From Emcibacter sp. (lineage in GTDB: Bacteria > Pseudomonadota > Alphaproteobacteria > Sphingomonadales > Emcibacteraceae): a DNA stretch of 7,040 nt. The stretch is from contig JAGLJX010000235.1 of assembly GCA_023142175.1 (NCBI GenBank), positions 1-7,040 of the forward strand. Direction: 5' to 3'. Positions 5,122 to 7,040 of the stretch are shown here, in pieces (position 1 is the first letter of the stretch; the number at the start of each line of letters is the position of its first letter). The notes under the pieces are model-generated. The model saw nothing but the letters and a program-made list of their open reading frames with translations, searched no databases and was not told the DNA's origin. Both the position numbers and the translations under genes were made by a program.

Positions 5122-5814
5122 CTAATTATTCTCTATGCTGCTCAAAATTTTTGATGCTGCATCCTGTTCAGCTTCCCGTTTAGAACGGCCTTTACCAGTT
5201 TCCGGCTCCATATCCTTCACCCGTACTTCAATGGTAAAAAAAGGTTCATGGGCTGGGCCTGTGCGCTCTGTGACTACATAATATGGTATGGGTATATGAC
5301 GTGCCTGCACCCATTCCTGAAGTCTGGTTTTTGCATCGCGCTTTCCTATGGTTTCCTGAGAAATATAGCATTTCCAGTATTTGCGAACCAATTTTCTCGC
5401 TATCTCATATCCCCCATCCTGATTAACGGCTCCAATGACCGCTTCACAGGCATCAGCAAGGATAGTCGGCTTGCTTCGTCCGCCATTATCCTCGGTGCTT
5501 TTCGCCATATGTATGAAACCAGACAACTTCATCACAACGGCAACTTCAGCCAGCGTTTCTTTACGCACCATATTGGTATGACGGCTTGCCATGCCGCCCT
5601 CATCCGCGCCTGGGTATTCTTCATACAGCCATTCAGCTATAACCAGACCCAACACCCGGTCACCAACAAATTCAAGTCGTTGATATTGCTTTCCACCTTC
5701 AAGGCTTGGGTGGGTCAGAGCTTCCCGCAGCAGCGCCACATCTGTGAATACATAGCCAAGAACCTTATAAAGATCGCTGTATTGTCCCTCAGATTTTGCT
5801 AGTAAGTCTGGCAT
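5122..5814 (-). CDS. rnc: Ribonuclease III
   Basis: A double-strand-specific endoribonuclease that processes the rRNA precursor and some mRNAs. The 230 residues comprise a nuclease domain (about 12-155) and a double-stranded RNA-binding domain (about 160-228, with the basic KGRSKREAEQDAASKIL at the end). The signature reads QRLEFVGDRVLGL, with catalytic Glu48 and Asp52, and DACEAVIGA with Asp121 and Glu124, equivalent to E. coli Glu41, Asp45, Asp114 and Glu117. The position of E. coli Glu38 is Gln45 here, which I believe is usual in alphaproteobacteria. The ATG overlaps the lepB stop as TAATG, sharing one base, so translation is probably coupled. AGGT lies ten bases upstream as a weak ribosome-binding site. 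Confidence 0.97.
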   Translation of the reverse strand: MPDLLAKSEGQYSDLYKVLGYVFTDVALLREALTHPSLEGGKQYQRLEFVGDRVLGLVIAEWLYEEYPGADEGGMASRHTNMVRKETLAEVAVVMKLSGFIHMAKSTEDNGGRSKPTILADACEAVIGAVNQDGGYEIARKLVRKYWKCYISQETIGKRDAKTRLQEWVQARHIPIPYYVVTERTGPAHEPFFTIEVRVKDMEPETGKGRSKREAEQDAASKILSSIENN

Positions 5815-6599
5815 TAATTAATACCTGTGAACATACGTTCCCGGCGTTGTTTCGGGAACCATTTCCAGAATTCCCACAGCTTGGCGTTATCGTCAAAAGA
5901 AACCCATATGACTTCCGCCCGGCCAACAATATTCTCAAAAGGTACGTAGCCCACACCTTCACTTTTTTTCCACCGGCTATCCTTTGAATGATCCCGGTTG
6001 TCGCCCATGGCGAAATAATGCCCTTCCGGCACCATAAAAACAGCCGTATCATCGGAATCTCCGCCAATAGCCCAACCATCATCCAGCGTCATATATGACT
6101 TTCCACCCGGCAGGGTTTCCTCATATTTAGGATAACTATCAAGCCGCCCCTGCTTGCTGGTGATCTTGAATTCGCCCGCATATTTGCGCTCTACAATTTT
6201 GCCATTCAGATACAGGCGGCTTTTTTTCATCTGAATTGTATCACCCGGAAGGCCAACAATACGCTTGATGTAATAAATATCCGGCTCACGCGGTAATCTG
6301 AATACCACCACATCACCGCGCTCTACAGGGCTCTCAAAAATTCGCCCGGAAAATAAATTTGGACTGAAAGGAAGTGAATGATGGCTATATCCATAAGACA
6401 TTTTAGACACCAGAAGATAATCCCCAACTAACAAGTTATCCATCATGGATTTTGACGGAATTTTGAAGGGCTGATAAAGAAATGTCCTGAAAATAAGAGC
6501 AATAAGCAATGCCCATATAAAAACACTTATCCAGCTTTCTTCCTTCTTTTCCTCGACGCTCGTATCCTGAGCCATTTCCTCAGCTTTTATATCAGACAT
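5814..6599 (-). CDS. lepB: Signal peptidase I
   Basis: A membrane-bound serine protease that removes signal peptides from exported proteins. It has 261 residues: an acidic cytoplasmic N-terminus (1-22), one membrane segment at about 24-42 (WISVFIWALLIALIFRTFLY), then the periplasmic S26 peptidase domain. Catalytic Ser51 is in IPSKSMMDNLLVGD (box B), and the general base Lys112 is in YYIKRIVGLPGD (box D). GDNRDHSKDSR at 199-209 is box E. The usual SMxPT after the serine is SMMDN here, an uncommon variant beside an otherwise intact site. The ATG at 6599 has only a weak purine stretch (GAAAAGAA) upstream. It lies 57 bases after acpS and overlaps rnc by one base. Confidence 0.97.
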   Translation of the reverse strand: MSDIKAEEMAQDTSVEEKKEESWISVFIWALLIALIFRTFLYQPFKIPSKSMMDNLLVGDYLLVSKMSYGYSHHSLPFSPNLFSGRIFESPVERGDVVVFRLPREPDIYYIKRIVGLPGDTIQMKKSRLYLNGKIVERKYAGEFKITSKQGRLDSYPKYEETLPGGKSYMTLDDGWAIGGDSDDTAVFMVPEGHYFAMGDNRDHSKDSRWKKSEGVGYVPFENIVGRAEVIWVSFDDNAKLWEFWKWFPKQRRERMFTGIN

Positions 6600-6656
6600 T
6601 AATTCTTTTCACTATCCCAGTAAGTTCACTATCAACAATCATAAATAAGGTAATTC

Positions 6657-7040
6657 TCATGAGTTATCAACCAAATGTGGTGGAATTGCGGTAATTAGGA
6701 CAATAGCCTGTGCCCAGGGATGGTCATCGGTCAGAGTTAGATCAACCTGTGCAATCATACCAGTAGGCGTTATTTCCTGAAGCCGTACTAAAGCTCCGCC
6801 CGTCAATTCAATGGTCGGCTTTCCGTGTTTATCCCGCACAACACCCACATCCCGCCAGAATACGCCCTTGGCAAATCCTGTTCCCAATGCTTTCGCGCAG
6901 GCTTCTTTGGCGGCAAATCTCTTGGCATAATTTGAAACACGTGCGGCTTTGCCGTTGCAGTATTCCTGCTCAACAATAGTGAATATGCGATCAATAAAAC
7001 GTTGTCCGAATTTAGACACAGACCGGTCAATGCGATCAAT
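6657..7040 (-). CDS. acpS: Holo-[acyl-carrier-protein] synthase (5' end beyond window)
   Basis: Transfers 4'-phosphopantetheine from coenzyme A to acyl carrier protein, activating it for fatty acid synthesis. The 127 visible residues begin inside the N-terminal strand (IDRIDRSVSKFGQRFIDRIF) and include the hallmark KRFAAKEACAKALGTG with its Mg-binding Glu, then the WRDVGVVRDKHGKPTIEL segment and the C-terminal strand AQAIVLITAI. The open frame continues to the window edge. An internal GTG at 7019 could be mistaken for a start, but the seven upstream residues fit the family, so roughly ten residues including the MIIGIGxD motif lie outside. It sits upstream of lepB in the same direction, as in many alphaproteobacteria, where pdxJ usually precedes it. 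Confidence 0.94.
   Translation of the reverse strand: MDRIDRSVSKFGQRFIDRIFTIVEQEYCNGKAARVSNYAKRFAAKEACAKALGTGFAKGVFWRDVGVVRDKHGKPTIELTGGALVRLQEITPTGMIAQVDLTLTDDHPWAQAIVLITAIPPHLVDNS

Noticed and set aside
5248..5802. A 184-codon plus-strand open frame opposite rnc
   Set aside because: The minus strand carries an intact RNase III with catalytic motifs; the opposite frame shows no domain.
7017..7019. GTG at 7019 as the acpS start
   Set aside because: The frame stays open upstream, and the residues IDRIDRS match the conserved N-terminus of holo-ACP synthases, so the true start is outside the window.

Overview
The window is a chromosomal stretch from an alphaproteobacterium of moderate GC content. 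The best lineage evidence is the minus-strand run acpS-lepB-rnc-era, a typical alphaproteobacterial order. The RNase III also carries the YQRLEF...GDRVLGL version of its signature, and the intergenic palindromes are of kinds I associate with alphaproteobacterial genomes. No genus can be named from the sequence alone.

Layout. Positions 1-502 (minus) hold the N-terminal 167 residues of an NADP-type malic enzyme (maeB), cut by the window edge, with a plausible promoter at 535-562. Positions 503-854 hold no gene but contain three hairpin repeats: one at 641-670, and two diverged inverted copies of a second family at 714-742 and 793-820. Alanine dehydrogenase (ald, minus) follows at 855-1961, divergent from an Lrp/AsnC regulator (2090-2578, plus) across about 128 bp with AT-rich promoter elements. 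This is a classic regulator/target pair for alanine catabolism. Both ald and maeB make pyruvate. A 58-codon unrecognised gene with a good ribosome-binding site follows at 2636-2812.

Positions 2821-4198 form a compact mercury-type metal cassette. A MerR-family sensor (3791-4198, plus) diverges from merT-merP-GDCC (minus), encoding an inner-membrane transporter, a periplasmic metal-binding protein and an 11-cysteine GDCCVxC protein, packed with a 9-nt gap and a 4-nt overlap. A perfect 15-bp dyad, CTATAGT-T-ACTATAG, sits in a 19-bp promoter spacer, the architecture of MerR-controlled promoters. Its core resembles lead/cadmium-responsive operators as I recall them more than the Tn501 mercury operator. 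The -10 element overlaps the first in-frame TTG of merT, so the real start is placed downstream at 3698. No mercuric reductase is present in the window. This cassette is the most interesting part of the window.

Positions 4205-7040 (minus) are housekeeping: acpS (5' end off the window), lepB, rnc and era. lepB-rnc overlap by one base and rnc-era are 14 nt apart, so signal peptidase, RNase III and the Era ribosome-assembly GTPase are probably co-transcribed. The metal cassette lies immediately downstream of era, where many alphaproteobacteria have recO. This suggests, but does not prove, insertion at the operon's end.
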